Below are positions 43,836-52,829 of a DNA stretch of 64,000 nt, piece by piece. The stretch's first letter is position 1, and each line of letters begins with the position of its first letter. Source of the DNA: JAZNQL01 sp045531205 (lineage in GTDB: Bacteria > Bacillota > Clostridia > UMGS1883 > UMGS1540); contig JAZSDN010000003.1 in assembly GCA_045531205.1 (NCBI GenBank), positions 32,802-96,801 on the forward strand, read 5' to 3'. The position numbers were made by a program, and so were the translations under genes. The notes beneath the pieces were generated by a model. That model worked only from the letters and a program-made list of their open reading frames with translations. It searched no databases and was not told the origin of the DNA.

Positions 43836-43879
43836 ATGTTTTTATATAAAAATTATTTGACATAATTTAATAAATGATA

Positions 43880-43908
43880 TTGACTTTGGAAATATTTTAG
43901 AGTATACT
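43880..43908 (+). promoter_or_regulatory. SigA promoter of the oxaloacetate decarboxylase operon
   Basis: TTGACT (43880-43885), 17-base spacer, TATACT (43903-43908), 36 bases before oadG. Confidence 0.8.
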
Positions 43909-43944
43909 GTATGCTGGAAATATTTTGAGGAAAGGAAGAACAGT

Positions 43945-44241
43945 ATGAACACAATTTCACTTGAAGCTGCAAACGAGATAAGCGAATTAACTGTTTTCGG
44001 TTTTGGGTTTGGGCTTGTTTTTGTAGGTCTTGTGTGTCTTATAGCAATATGCTATATCATGGGTTCAGTTTGCAAAGCACTTGTAAAAGAAGAACCCAAA
44101 AAGGTACAGACACCTGCTAAAACACCGGCAACAACAATTCCAAATAAGCAGGAACTTGCAGCAGCAATTTCTGCAGTAATAGCAGAAGAACTTGGTACCG
44201 ATATAAAGGGTATCAGAATACATTCAATTAAAAAAGTGTGA
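43945..44241 (+). CDS. oadG: Na+-pumping decarboxylase gamma subunit
   Basis: A 98-residue protein with one membrane segment (FGFGFGLVFVGLVCLIAICYIMG), a Pro/Thr-rich linker and a C-terminal helix LAAAISAVIAEELGTD. This is the OadG layout; the subunit assembles the membrane beta subunit with the carboxyltransferase. It is the first gene of the oadG-biotin-oadB-oadA operon. RBS GAGGAAAGGA. Confidence 0.85.
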   Translation: MNTISLEAANEISELTVFGFGFGLVFVGLVCLIAICYIMGSVCKALVKEEPKKVQTPAKTPATTIPNKQELAAAISAVIAEELGTDIKGIRIHSIKKV

Positions 44242-44260
44242 GAGGAAAGGAAAGAGAAGA

Positions 44261-44623
44261 ATGAAAAAGTATAAAGTAAATGTAAATGGAACAGCATATG
44301 AAATAGAAATTGAAGAATTAACAGGCGCAGCACAGGCTCCCGTAGCAGCTCCCGCACCTGCAAAAGAAGAAGCACCCGCACCTGCACCCGCAGCAGCTCC
44401 CGCAGGCGAAGGACAGCAGGTAACAGCTCCAATGCCCGGCACAATTTTAGCAGTAAATGTGCAGGCTGGCGATACAATTAAAAAAGGCCAGGTTCTTATG
44501 GTTTTGGAAGCTATGAAAATGGAAAACGAAATTATGGCAGGCTGCGACGGTACAGTTGAATCAGTTTGCGTTACAAAAGGCACATCAGTAGTATCAGGAA
44601 CAGTACTTTGCACAATAGCTTAA
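44261..44623 (+). CDS. Biotin carboxyl carrier protein of the decarboxylase
   Basis: A 120-residue biotinyl protein. It has an N-terminal MKKYKVNVNGTAYEIEIEE, an Ala/Pro linker (residues ~25-47) and a lipoyl/biotinyl domain with the biotin lysine in VLEAMKMENEI (about residue 86). It carries CO2 from the alpha subunit to the membrane beta subunit. In many OadA proteins this domain is fused at the C-terminus; here it is separate, as in glutaconyl- and methylmalonyl-CoA decarboxylases. Confidence 0.94.
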   Translation: MKKYKVNVNGTAYEIEIEELTGAAQAPVAAPAPAKEEAPAPAPAAAPAGEGQQVTAPMPGTILAVNVQAGDTIKKGQVLMVLEAMKMENEIMAGCDGTVESVCVTKGTSVVSGTVLCTIA

Positions 44624-44642
44624 ACTTAAAGGAGTAATAAAA

Positions 44643-45833
44643 ATGTCAACAATATTAAATTTTCTTGGTGACACAGGCTTTGCTCTTTTGGCAGAAAACT
44701 ATCTTTGCCTTATAATGATAGCTATTTCTCTTGTACTTATGTACCTTGCCATTGTAAAAAAATTCGAGCCATTGCTCTTGTTACCAATAGCATTCGGTAT
44801 GCTTTTAACAAACTTACCCGGTGCAGGATTATATCATCCTGAAATATTTGGCGGCGGAACTGTTAACTGGGCAGCCTTTCCTCACGGTCTGGTTAACGGG
44901 ACAGAAGTTACAGCAGGGCTTTTAGACTATCTTTACCTCGGTGTAAAGCTCGGTATATATCCTTGCCTTATCTTTATAGGCGTTGGTGCTATGACAGACT
45001 TTGGTCCCCTCATTGCAAACCCCAAAAGCTTGCTTTTAGGTGCTGCAGCACAGGCAGGTATCTTTATAGCATTCTTTGGCGCAGTAGCACTCGGCTTCAA
45101 TCCCTTTGAAGCTTCTTCAATTGGTATCATCGGCGGCGCAGATGGTCCTACGGCTATATATGTAACATCTCGTCTTGCTCCCGACCTTTTAGGTCCCATA
45201 GCAGTAGCTGCATATTCATATATGGCACTCGTTCCCGTTATTCAGCCTCCTATTATGAAGGCTCTTACAACCAAAAAGGAACGTTCTATTGTAATGAAAC
45301 AGTTAAGACCTGTTTCAAAAACAGAAAAAATTGTATTCCCCATAGTTGTTACAATATTTGTAGCACTTTTAGTTCCTTCAGCAGCTCCCTTAATAGGCTC
45401 ACTTATGCTTGGTAACCTTCTTACAGAAAGCGGAGTTTGCGAAAGACTTTCAAAAACTGTACAGAACGAGCTTATGAATATCGTAACAGTATTCTTAGGC
45501 ATTTCTGTTGGAGCAACAGCAACAGCTGAAATTTTCCTTCAGTGGAAAACTCTCGGTATAATAGTAATGGGTGTAATTGCATTTGCAGGCGGTACAGCCG
45601 GCGGTGTATTACTTGCTAAGTTTATGAACCTCTTTACAAAGAATAAAATCAACCCCCTCATCGGTTCGGCAGGCGTTTCTGCTGTACCTATGGCTGCAAG
45701 AGTATCACAGACTGTTGGACAGAAAGAAAATCCCTCAAACTTCTTACTTATGCATGCAATGGGCCCCAACGTTTCCGGCGTTATAGGTTCTGCCATAGCA
45801 GCGGGTGCGCTCCTTACATTATTCTTGAAGTAA
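44643..45833 (+). CDS. oadB: Na+-translocating decarboxylase beta subunit
   Basis: A 396-residue integral membrane protein with about nine segments plus re-entrant regions. GIIGGADGPTAIYVTSRLAP holds the conserved Asp essential for Na+ transport. LLPIAFGMLLTNLPGAGL and the N-X-X-S type region GPNVSGVIGSAIAAG are typical. It decarboxylates carboxybiotin and pumps Na+ out. Confidence 0.96.
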   Translation: MSTILNFLGDTGFALLAENYLCLIMIAISLVLMYLAIVKKFEPLLLLPIAFGMLLTNLPGAGLYHPEIFGGGTVNWAAFPHGLVNGTEVTAGLLDYLYLGVKLGIYPCLIFIGVGAMTDFGPLIANPKSLLLGAAAQAGIFIAFFGAVALGFNPFEASSIGIIGGADGPTAIYVTSRLAPDLLGPIAVAAYSYMALVPVIQPPIMKALTTKKERSIVMKQLRPVSKTEKIVFPIVVTIFVALLVPSAAPLIGSLMLGNLLTESGVCERLSKTVQNELMNIVTVFLGISVGATATAEIFLQWKTLGIIVMGVIAFAGGTAGGVLLAKFMNLFTKNKINPLIGSAGVSAVPMAARVSQTVGQKENPSNFLLMHAMGPNVSGVIGSAIAAGALLTLFLK

Positions 45834-45850
45834 GGGAGAAAGGATAAATT

Positions 45851-47248
45851 ATGGCTAATAAATTATATATTACAGATACAATTTTACGTGACGCTCATCA
45901 GTCGCAGGCGGCTACAAGAATGAAAACAGAAGACATGCTTCCTGTTTGCGAAATTCTTGACAATATGGGCTATTGGTCACTTGAATGCTGGGGCGGTGCA
46001 ACATTCGATTCTTGTATGAGATTTTTGAATGAAGACCCCTGGGAACGCCTTCGTACATTAAAAAAGGCAATGCCTAAAACAAAATTACAGATGCTTTTGC
46101 GTGGACAGAACCTTTTGGGATACAAACACTACGCAGATGATGTTGTTGAAGCTTTCTGTAAAAAATCCATCGAAAATGGTATTGATGTTGTAAGAGTATT
46201 CGATGCATTAAATGATACACGAAACATAGCCGCAGCAATGAAGTACATTAAAGAATACGGTGGAACATGTGAAGCGGCAATCAGCTACACAGTAAGTCCT
46301 GTGCACGACGAAGATTATTTTGTTCGTCTTGCAGAAAAACTCGAAAAAATGGGTGCAGATGTAATTTGTATAAAGGATATGGCAAACCTTTTACTTCCTT
46401 ACGATGCATATTCTCTCGTAAAGAAATTAAAAGAAAACATAAGCCTTCCTATACATCTTCATACACATAACACAACAGGTACAGGTGATATGACATACCT
46501 TATGGCAGTACAGGCAGGTGTTGATATTGTTGACTGTGCGCTTTCACCCCTCGCAAATGGCACATCACAGCCTTCAACAGAAGCTTTGGTTGCCTCATTG
46601 CAGGGTACCGACAGAGATACAGGTCTTGACCTTGCAAAACTTTCAGAAGCAGCAGCACATTTCCGTACAGTTGCCGCAAAGTTAAAAGAACAGGGCAGTC
46701 TTGATCCCAAGGTATTAAGTGTTGACACAAATACACTTTTATACCAGGTTCCCGGCGGTATGCTTTCAAACCTTATTTCACAGCTTAAACAGGCAAATGC
46801 TGAAGATAAGTATTATGAAGTATTGGCAGAAGTACCCAGAGTTCGAGAAGATTTCGGATATCCTCCGCTTGTAACACCTACAAGCCAGATAGTAGGTTCA
46901 CAGGCAGTACTCAATGTTTTATCGGGAGAAAGATATAAGATATTCACAAAAGAATCAAAAGGTCTTTTAAAGGGTGAATATGGCGAACTTCCCGGCACAG
47001 TAAACGAAGAAGTACGTAAAAAGGCAATAGGCGACGATGAAATAGTAACAGTTAGACCTGCTGACCTTTTACAGCCCGAACTCGAAAAATATCGCGAAGA
47101 AACAAAAGACATGGCAAAGAGCGAAGAAGACGTTTTAAGCTATGCACTTTTCCCACAGGTTGCACAAAAATTCTTTGAAACAAGAGATAAAAAAGAAGCA
47201 CCTGCAGACGAAAACGCAGTTCGCGAGCTTTATGTAGAACTTATGTAA
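45851..47248 (+). CDS. oadA: Oxaloacetate decarboxylase alpha subunit (carboxyltransferase)
   Basis: A 465-residue carboxyltransferase: ITDTILRDAHQSQAATRM at the N-terminus (substrate and metal site), VICIKDMANLLLPYD with the carbamylated-type Lys, and LPIHLHTHNTTG with metal-binding His. It ends without a biotinyl domain, which is supplied by the separate carrier. It transfers carboxyl from oxaloacetate to biotin, giving pyruvate. The TPP riboswitch starts 15 bases after its stop. Confidence 0.95.
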   Translation: MANKLYITDTILRDAHQSQAATRMKTEDMLPVCEILDNMGYWSLECWGGATFDSCMRFLNEDPWERLRTLKKAMPKTKLQMLLRGQNLLGYKHYADDVVEAFCKKSIENGIDVVRVFDALNDTRNIAAAMKYIKEYGGTCEAAISYTVSPVHDEDYFVRLAEKLEKMGADVICIKDMANLLLPYDAYSLVKKLKENISLPIHLHTHNTTGTGDMTYLMAVQAGVDIVDCALSPLANGTSQPSTEALVASLQGTDRDTGLDLAKLSEAAAHFRTVAAKLKEQGSLDPKVLSVDTNTLLYQVPGGMLSNLISQLKQANAEDKYYEVLAEVPRVREDFGYPPLVTPTSQIVGSQAVLNVLSGERYKIFTKESKGLLKGEYGELPGTVNEEVRKKAIGDDEIVTVRPADLLQPELEKYREETKDMAKSEEDVLSYALFPQVAQKFFETRDKKEAPADENAVRELYVELM

Positions 47249-47263
47249 GAACTAAATAATAAA

Positions 47264-47342
47264 ACGGGGAGCTCATTTTATGGGCTGAGAGGGATTTTAA
47301 TCCGACCCGCATACCTGATTTGGATAATGCCAACGTAGGAAT
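47264..47342 (+). promoter_or_regulatory. TPP riboswitch (THI element)
   Basis: GGGGAGCT at 47266-47273 starts the element. CTGAGA lies at 47285-47290, followed by a stem with GGG..CCC arms. The conserved 3' half ACCTGAT..GGATAATGCCAACG lies at 47313-47335, followed by TAGGAA. These are the pyrimidine- and pyrophosphate-sensing helices of the thiamine pyrophosphate aptamer. A terminator hairpin follows, so it should stop thiT transcription when TPP is plentiful. Confidence 0.97.
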
Positions 47343-47345
47343 TTA

Positions 47346-47383
47346 AGCAGTACACCCCTATATGTTGGTGTACTGCTTTTTTT
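47346..47383 (+). terminator. Riboswitch-controlled terminator
   Basis: 11-bp arms AGCAGTACACC (47346-47356) and complement (47367-47377), followed by seven T. It is the expression platform of the TPP riboswitch. Confidence 0.9.
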
Positions 47384-47421
47384 CTTCTGAAGGCAAAATA
47401 GCTTCAGAAAGGAAATTTATA

Positions 47422-47976
47422 ATGAATAAAACAATAACTCAAAAAATAGTAACAACAGCAATAATGTTTGCACTTGCCTCAGTGCTTTCGCTTATCACAA
47501 TATTCCGTGCCCCTTATGGTGGAAGTATAACCTTGGTATCAATGTTACCGCTTATAATTATATCAGTAAAATATAAAACATTATGGGGCGTTATGTCTGC
47601 TTGTGTTTACGGAGTATTACAAATGTTTATTACAGGCATCCCCGCACCTCCCGTGCAGGATTTTATTTCTTATCTTCTGGTTGTACTTTTAGATTATATC
47701 CTGGCTTTCGGTGTTTTAGGACTTGCAGAAACCTTTGAAAAATTTTATGGTAAGCAAAAAAGATTTTCCCTTGCCCTTTCAACTGCAACAGTAATATTTT
47801 TAAGATTTATATGCCACTTTTTGTCTGGCATAATTATATGGGGAGTTTACGCACCCGAAGGCACAAGTCCCGCGCTTTATTCACTTTTGTACAACGGAAG
47901 CTATATGCTTTTCGAGCTTATTATTACAACAGTTATTGTTGCAAATATAACACCTCGTATTTTAGGCATAAAATAA
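47422..47976 (+). CDS. thiT: ECF-type thiamine transporter S component
   Basis: A 184-residue membrane protein with six segments. RFICHFLSGIIIWGVYAPEG is the ThiT family motif for thiamine binding. It pairs with shared EcfA/EcfT subunits encoded elsewhere. The ATG at 47422 has AAAGGAAA upstream; a longer in-frame start would lie in the terminator. Control by the TPP riboswitch confirms the substrate. Confidence 0.95.
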   Translation: MNKTITQKIVTTAIMFALASVLSLITIFRAPYGGSITLVSMLPLIIISVKYKTLWGVMSACVYGVLQMFITGIPAPPVQDFISYLLVVLLDYILAFGVLGLAETFEKFYGKQKRFSLALSTATVIFLRFICHFLSGIIIWGVYAPEGTSPALYSLLYNGSYMLFELIITTVIVANITPRILGIK

Positions 47977-47982
47977 GACAAA

Positions 47983-48012
47983 CCCTCATACCTTTTAAAA
48001 GAGGTGAGAGGG
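47983..48012 (+). promoter_or_regulatory. Hairpin covering the bofA ribosome site
   Basis: CCCTCATACCTTTT (47983-47996) can pair with the segment ending GAGGTGAGAGGG (48001-48012) with one mismatch and two wobble pairs. The GAGGTG ribosome site of bofA is wholly in the 3' arm. There is no T-run, so translational masking is likelier than termination. Confidence 0.45.
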
Positions 48013-48013
48013 C

Positions 48014-48268
48014 TTGAAAGATGTTTTAATATATATATCTTCTCTTATAATACTTATAGGCATTATGTATTTAATGCGAAAACCTTTTAAATTGCTTGCA
48101 AAAGCTTCTTTACGCACTCTTATAGGCTGTGGAGTTCTTTTAGTGCTTAATACCTTTGGTACAACAAGCGGCATTTACATAGCAGTAAACTTTATTACGG
48201 CTTTTGTTTGCGGTCTGCTCGGCATACCGGGTTTGTGTGTGCTTATTGCCTTGGAACATTTTGTATAA
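48014..48268 (+). CDS. bofA: BofA-family pro-sigmaK processing inhibitor
   Basis: An 84-residue protein with two to three membrane segments. NTFGTTSGIYIAVNFITAFVC, ending GLLGIPGLCVLIALEHF, is the conserved C-terminal half of BofA, which restrains the SpoIVFB protease in the outer forespore membrane until late sporulation. The start is a TTG at 48014, seven bases after GAGGTG; no ATG fits. The 3' end overlaps the convergent flavoprotein gene by 26 bases. Confidence 0.9.
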   Translation: MKDVLIYISSLIILIGIMYLMRKPFKLLAKASLRTLIGCGVLLVLNTFGTTSGIYIAVNFITAFVCGLLGIPGLCVLIALEHFV

Positions 48269-49793
48269 TGGAAAGTGCGGTTTTTATTCCGTCAACAGCA
48301 CTCGACATTATACCGCCTGCATACCCACTGCCTTCTCCGACAGGATAAATACCAAAAATACTGGCTTCTCCCATTTCGTTGCGGTGTATCCGTACAGGGG
48401 AGGAGCTTCTTGTTTCAGGAGCAGTAAGTATTGCCTCGTCATTGTCAAAACCGCTTATTTGCTTAGAAAGTACGGGCAAAGCAAGCCTTAATGACTCTGT
48501 TATATATGACGGGAAAACTCCCGATATACTGCATTCTTTTACAGAAGGGGAGTATGTAGGCAAAACCTTGCCCATACCTATATTTTTACCTAAAAAACTG
48601 CCAACGGTTTCACACGGAGCGGAATAATCTTCTCCACCCAAAACAAAAGCTGCACGCTCAATTTTACGCTGATATTCTATACCGGAAAGAGGCTCATTTC
48701 CAAAAATATTGGGACTTATCCCAACAAGCAACGCACTGTTTGCATTTTTTCCATCACGTGCACAAAGACTGTGTCCGTTTGTAACAACACCGCCTTCTTC
48801 GCTTGCAGCACCCGAAACGTATCCACCTGGACACATACAAAATGTATAAACCGAAAACCCGTTTGAAAGGTGACACGAAAGCTTGTAATCTGCAGCAGGA
48901 AGTTTATTATAAAAATCACCATAGCATGCTCTGCTTATATCTTCCTGCAAATGCTCAATTCTGACACCAACCGAAAAGTTTTTCGCACTCATAGATATAC
49001 CCTTACTAAATAACATCTTAAAGGTATCTCTTGCACTGTGACCTGTTGCTAAAATAAGATGGTCAGTCTCAAATTCGCAAGTATCAGTAATGGCAGAAAA
49101 AATTCTGCCGTTTTTTGTTTTAATATCTCTTAAAGTGTTTTCAAATAAAAACTCTCCGCCCAAAGCTTTGATTTTTTCTCTTAAGTTTTTTATAACAACG
49201 GGTAAAACATCACTGCCTATATGGGGGTGAGCATCATACATAATTTCTGGTTTTGCACCACATTCAACAAAAGTTTTTAAAACGTGGTAAATATAAGGAC
49301 TTTTAATTCCCGTTCCAACTTTTCCGTCAGAAAAAGTCCCGGCACCGCCTTCACCAAACTGAACATTTGATGAAGCATTGAGCACTCTGTTTTTATAAAA
49401 ATTATCTATATCCTTTTTTCGTTTGTCAACAGTTTTGCCACGCTCTAAAATAACAGGACATAATCCTGCTTGTGCTAAAATATAAGCAGTAAATAATCCG
49501 GCAGGACCGCTTCCTACAATTACAGGTCTTTTTTTGAAAGAAATTTTAGGAATACAGGGCATACAAGGTTCAGAATGCTCCGAAACGTTCTTTTTTTGAA
49601 GCATTTTTTGCTCATCTTTGCAACAAGCTGCAACCGTGTACACATAAAATACATCACTTTTTTTGCGTGCATCAATAGATTTTTTAAGTATTTTTAAATC
49701 TGTGCAAGGGCATCCTAAAAGCTTTTCGACAGCACTTAAAAGCATTTTTTCGTTATGTTCCACTGGCATTTTTATGTTGGAAATTTTAATCAT
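48243..49793 (-). CDS. FAD-dependent dehydrogenase of the large NAD(P)/FAD family
   Basis: A 516-residue flavoprotein. It has an N-terminal ~85-residue domain, then the FAD-binding PVIVGSGPAGLFTAYILAQAG near residue 90. The family phrase NVQFGEGGAGTFSDGK, LILATGHSARDTF and a C-terminal GEGSGYAGGIMSSAVDGI follow. It is common next to the HI0933-type flavoprotein in Clostridia; the substrate is unknown. Start and neighbour stop overlap by eight bases. Confidence 0.9.
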   Translation of the reverse strand: MIKISNIKMPVEHNEKMLLSAVEKLLGCPCTDLKILKKSIDARKKSDVFYVYTVAACCKDEQKMLQKKNVSEHSEPCMPCIPKISFKKRPVIVGSGPAGLFTAYILAQAGLCPVILERGKTVDKRKKDIDNFYKNRVLNASSNVQFGEGGAGTFSDGKVGTGIKSPYIYHVLKTFVECGAKPEIMYDAHPHIGSDVLPVVIKNLREKIKALGGEFLFENTLRDIKTKNGRIFSAITDTCEFETDHLILATGHSARDTFKMLFSKGISMSAKNFSVGVRIEHLQEDISRACYGDFYNKLPAADYKLSCHLSNGFSVYTFCMCPGGYVSGAASEEGGVVTNGHSLCARDGKNANSALLVGISPNIFGNEPLSGIEYQRKIERAAFVLGGEDYSAPCETVGSFLGKNIGMGKVLPTYSPSVKECSISGVFPSYITESLRLALPVLSKQISGFDNDEAILTAPETRSSSPVRIHRNEMGEASIFGIYPVGEGSGYAGGIMSSAVDGIKTALSIIQNVPRQ

Positions 49794-50973
49794 TTAAAAC
49801 CTCCCCGGCGACTTTACCTGCAAGCATTCCCGTGCACCATGCCCAATGCAGATTAAAGCCTCCGCAGTCGCCGTCAACATCTAAAATTTCGCCTGTAAAG
49901 AAAAGATTTTCAAGCTTTTTTGACATTAAGCTTTCAAAGTAAATGTCATCACAATTTATACCGCCTGCCGTAACCTGTGCCTGACCCCACGAAAGAGTGC
50001 CCGAAACCTTAAATTCAAAGTTTGACAAAAGTACCGCTAAATCCTTGGTATTACTAGCTTTTTTGCATATTTCAAACCCAATTTTTTTGTTTATAATGCC
50101 CGACAAAAAATCTTCTTTAGACATATAATAGAAATCGGCTTTTCTTTTTGAAAGAATCGAAAAAAGTTCACTTTCAGAATATTCCGGTAAAAGATTTAAC
50201 GAAATATAAACAGACCTTTTTTCGCTTAATGCTCCTGATGCAATTCTCGAAAGCTGAAATATAGGAGGACCTGAAAGTCCGTACTCTGTAAATAAAACCT
50301 CACCGTATTCTGATTTTACAAGCTTCTTATCAACTATAACACTTGCCCTGCAAATATGCTTCACACCTTTTAATGCTTTAGGTGTGTTTTCACATTTAAG
50401 CTGAACAAGAGATGGTAAAAGCTTTGTGGTTTTATGACCGAATTTTTCTGCAAGAGAATATGCAGAACCGTCAGTTCCCAAAGAAGGAGCGGCCTTTCCG
50501 CCACAAGCCATAATAACTGCCTTTGCAAAAACTTTTTTTCCTTGCTTTGAAGTTATAATAAAGGAATTCCCTTCTTTTTTTATATTGCATACTTCAAAGT
50601 CAGTGATTTCCTCTACAGATAGCCTTGATGCCTCAAGACGAAGCATATCAAGCACGGTGGAAGCTTGCAAGCTTTTAGGATAAAGCTTGCCGTCTTCAAG
50701 CTCGCAAAACTCAAGACCGATACTCTTAAAAAAGTCGCGTACCGATTGTAAGCTATATTTATCAAGAACAGCTTGGGCAAAGGCGGTATCGCCATGATAG
50801 CGTGAAATATCAATATTTGCATTTGAAATATTGCATCTTCCGTTACCTGTCGAAAGTATTTTTTTGCCGACTCTTGGCAAGCGTTCAAGTATACATACGC
50901 TGCAGCCAAGTCTTGCTGCGGTAATTGCTGCGGTAAGACCCGAGGCTCCGCCTCCAATAATTGCTATATCCAT
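49786..50973 (-). CDS. HI0933/BaiN-family flavoprotein
   Basis: A 395-residue flavoprotein. IAIIGGGASGLTAAITAARL is the FAD site and RVGKKILSTGNGRCNISN is the HI0933 family signature. TAGGINCDDI and FFTGEILDVDGDCGGFNLHWAW close the C-terminal FAD contact. Some members (BaiN) reduce bile-acid intermediates, but most are uncharacterised, so no substrate is assigned. Confidence 0.93.
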   Translation of the reverse strand: MDIAIIGGGASGLTAAITAARLGCSVCILERLPRVGKKILSTGNGRCNISNANIDISRYHGDTAFAQAVLDKYSLQSVRDFFKSIGLEFCELEDGKLYPKSLQASTVLDMLRLEASRLSVEEITDFEVCNIKKEGNSFIITSKQGKKVFAKAVIMACGGKAAPSLGTDGSAYSLAEKFGHKTTKLLPSLVQLKCENTPKALKGVKHICRASVIVDKKLVKSEYGEVLFTEYGLSGPPIFQLSRIASGALSEKRSVYISLNLLPEYSESELFSILSKRKADFYYMSKEDFLSGIINKKIGFEICKKASNTKDLAVLLSNFEFKVSGTLSWGQAQVTAGGINCDDIYFESLMSKKLENLFFTGEILDVDGDCGGFNLHWAWCTGMLAGKVAGEVLND

Positions 50974-50990
50974 AAGTCATTTTCCTTTTT

Positions 50991-51018
50991 TAAAAATATT
51001 GCAGGGGAATACCCTGCA
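50991..51018 (-). terminator. Terminator of the cdaA-cdaR-ogg unit
   Basis: TGCAGGG (51000-51006) and CCCTGCA (51012-51018), followed on the minus strand by a T-rich stretch. Confidence 0.65.
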
Positions 51019-51033
51019 TAGATTTTTTATAAA

Positions 51034-51876
51034 TTAAGCACCTCTTCGCCAATAAAAAAGATATTGTTGTGCAAGTCCCGAAAACTGCCCGAACTTGTCC
51101 ATTCCAAAGCGGGTAACCTTGTTTTCTTCACATCCGTAAAGCTCGTTCATTACACGCTTTACCCATACGTCGGTAGGGAATACTTCAAACTTTGCAAAAG
51201 CAAATAAAAGTATACAGTCGCAAACCTTTGGACCTACACCCTTTAAAGAACAAAGAGCTTTTTTGGCGTCCGAAAGAGGCATTGAATTTATTTCGTCAAA
51301 AGATAAAGTATGAAATTTATTTATAGTGTCTGCAAGATAATCTGCACGGTAGCCTGCATGTAAAGGTGCAAGGTCATCTTTTGTTATGCCCGAAAGTTTT
51401 TCAGTGGAAGGAAAGGTATAATATTCTTTTCCGTTATAACAAATTTTTTCACCATACATTTTTGAAAATGTATTTATTATTTTTTGGATTCTTGGTATAT
51501 TGTTGTTTGCAGAAATTATAAAAGAAACAAGGGTTTCAAAAAAATCTTGCTTTAATATTCGTATTCCACTCCCAAATTCGGTAGCAGTTTTTAAAAAGGG
51601 GTCAACAGAGAGCGAATTTTTAATACTGCTGTAATCACGGTCAAAATCAAAATAAGTTCTCCATAGAGAATTGAATTCCGATATATCTGTGTTATTAAGA
51701 TAAAGAGTGTCGCCTTCAAGCTTTACATTTAAAACCTTGCCGAAAGCAACTCCCGTAAAGCTTGAATCCTCCTCTTGTTCCCACCTGAAACACTGTCCGC
51801 ATGTAAAGGTGTGCAAAGGATTAAAGTCACGTATATTTTCTATTTTTATACCGCTTTGAGTGGATGATATTTTCAT
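51034..51876 (-). CDS. ogg: OGG1-type 8-oxoguanine DNA glycosylase
   Basis: A 280-residue DNA repair enzyme. The N-terminal domain has TCGQCFRWEQ and LVSFIISANNNIPRIQ. The helix-hairpin-helix is CSLKGVGPKVCDCILLFAF with the catalytic Lys, and FPTDVWVKRVM has the catalytic Asp. It removes oxidised guanine. Its start overlaps the cdaR stop by four bases. Confidence 0.93.
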   Translation of the reverse strand: MKISSTQSGIKIENIRDFNPLHTFTCGQCFRWEQEEDSSFTGVAFGKVLNVKLEGDTLYLNNTDISEFNSLWRTYFDFDRDYSSIKNSLSVDPFLKTATEFGSGIRILKQDFFETLVSFIISANNNIPRIQKIINTFSKMYGEKICYNGKEYYTFPSTEKLSGITKDDLAPLHAGYRADYLADTINKFHTLSFDEINSMPLSDAKKALCSLKGVGPKVCDCILLFAFAKFEVFPTDVWVKRVMNELYGCEENKVTRFGMDKFGQFSGLAQQYLFYWRRGA

Positions 51877-52829
51877 TGCTCGGTATTCTCCTCATCGGGT
51901 GTTAAAGGTGGCTCGGGAAGTGATACAGTTACACTGCTTATGTTTGCTACAACTCCTTCGGGGAGAACAAGCTCTGCAACGGCAGAATTTTCTCCTTCAG
52001 GGAAAACAACAGGAAGGGTTGTAATGCTTTCTATAGATGAAATAATCTCTGCAGGCCCTGTAATTTCAGCGGTTGACGGTTCAAAAACAAGAGTTGAAGC
52101 GTAATCAACTTTAATTGGAACAACCTTTGAAACTCCCACAGGAACCAAAACCTTTACAGAAGAAGTTTCACATTTTATATATTGAGCATTTTCTTCAAAG
52201 CCTTCTTTAAAAATAATCTTGGGAACTGCAGTTGTTTCCATATTTTCAGAAATGCCTGAAATATCAACATCAACACTTACAGAACTTACAGAAGAAAGCA
52301 GGGAAGAAGGGCCTGAAATCAAAGCCGAAGCGGAAGATAAAATAGCATCTTCATAATGACAACCTTCGGCGGGAGAACCTATGTAGTTTACCTGGATTTC
52401 TTTTGTTGTCTTTATAAGCTTGTCAACAGTTAAAGTTATATTGTAAGGACTTTTGTCGGTAATATCCACACTGTCAATAGGGAAAGAAAAGGAAACAGGA
52501 AGATTATACTGTCCGGGTTCTTTTATGTTTGAAATGTCAACAGAAGCGGAAACAGTATTATTACTTAACATAAGAACATCACGTCTTCTGCCGTTTACCT
52601 TTACTGAAGAATTTTTTGTATTACTTTCTATAATAACAAGAGAGTTATTTTCTAAAACCTCAAAATTTTTATAAGCAATGGGGATGTTGCGAACCCATAC
52701 CTCTCTTACAGGGTTTTCGGAATATACAACAAAAAGCCAGAGACCTATAGCAACAACTACCGAGATAACTCTCATAAAAATTTCTTCTTTTTTATTTTTT
52801 TTATCATTGGAAATTATTTTTTTAACCAT
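51873..52829 (-). CDS. cdaR: YbbR-domain protein CdaR
   Basis: A 318-residue protein with one N-terminal membrane segment (VISVVVAIGLWLFVVYSE) and then repeated YbbR domains (NIPIAYKNFEVLEN, VNYIGSPAEGCHYEDAI, PIKVDYASTLVFEPSTAEI). CdaR binds and tunes the diadenylate cyclase CdaA. The ATG at 52829 is chosen because GGAG lies eight bases upstream; an ATG six codons earlier lacks a site. It overlaps cdaA by 16 bases. Confidence 0.92.
   Translation of the reverse strand: MVKKIISNDKKNKKEEIFMRVISVVVAIGLWLFVVYSENPVREVWVRNIPIAYKNFEVLENNSLVIIESNTKNSSVKVNGRRRDVLMLSNNTVSASVDISNIKEPGQYNLPVSFSFPIDSVDITDKSPYNITLTVDKLIKTTKEIQVNYIGSPAEGCHYEDAILSSASALISGPSSLLSSVSSVSVDVDISGISENMETTAVPKIIFKEGFEENAQYIKCETSSVKVLVPVGVSKVVPIKVDYASTLVFEPSTAEITGPAEIISSIESITTLPVVFPEGENSAVAELVLPEGVVANISSVTVSLPEPPLTPDEENTEQ

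Noticed and set aside
48204..48491. 95-codon plus-strand frame after bofA
   Set aside because: It lies opposite the flavoprotein gene and overlaps bofA in another frame with no signals of its own.
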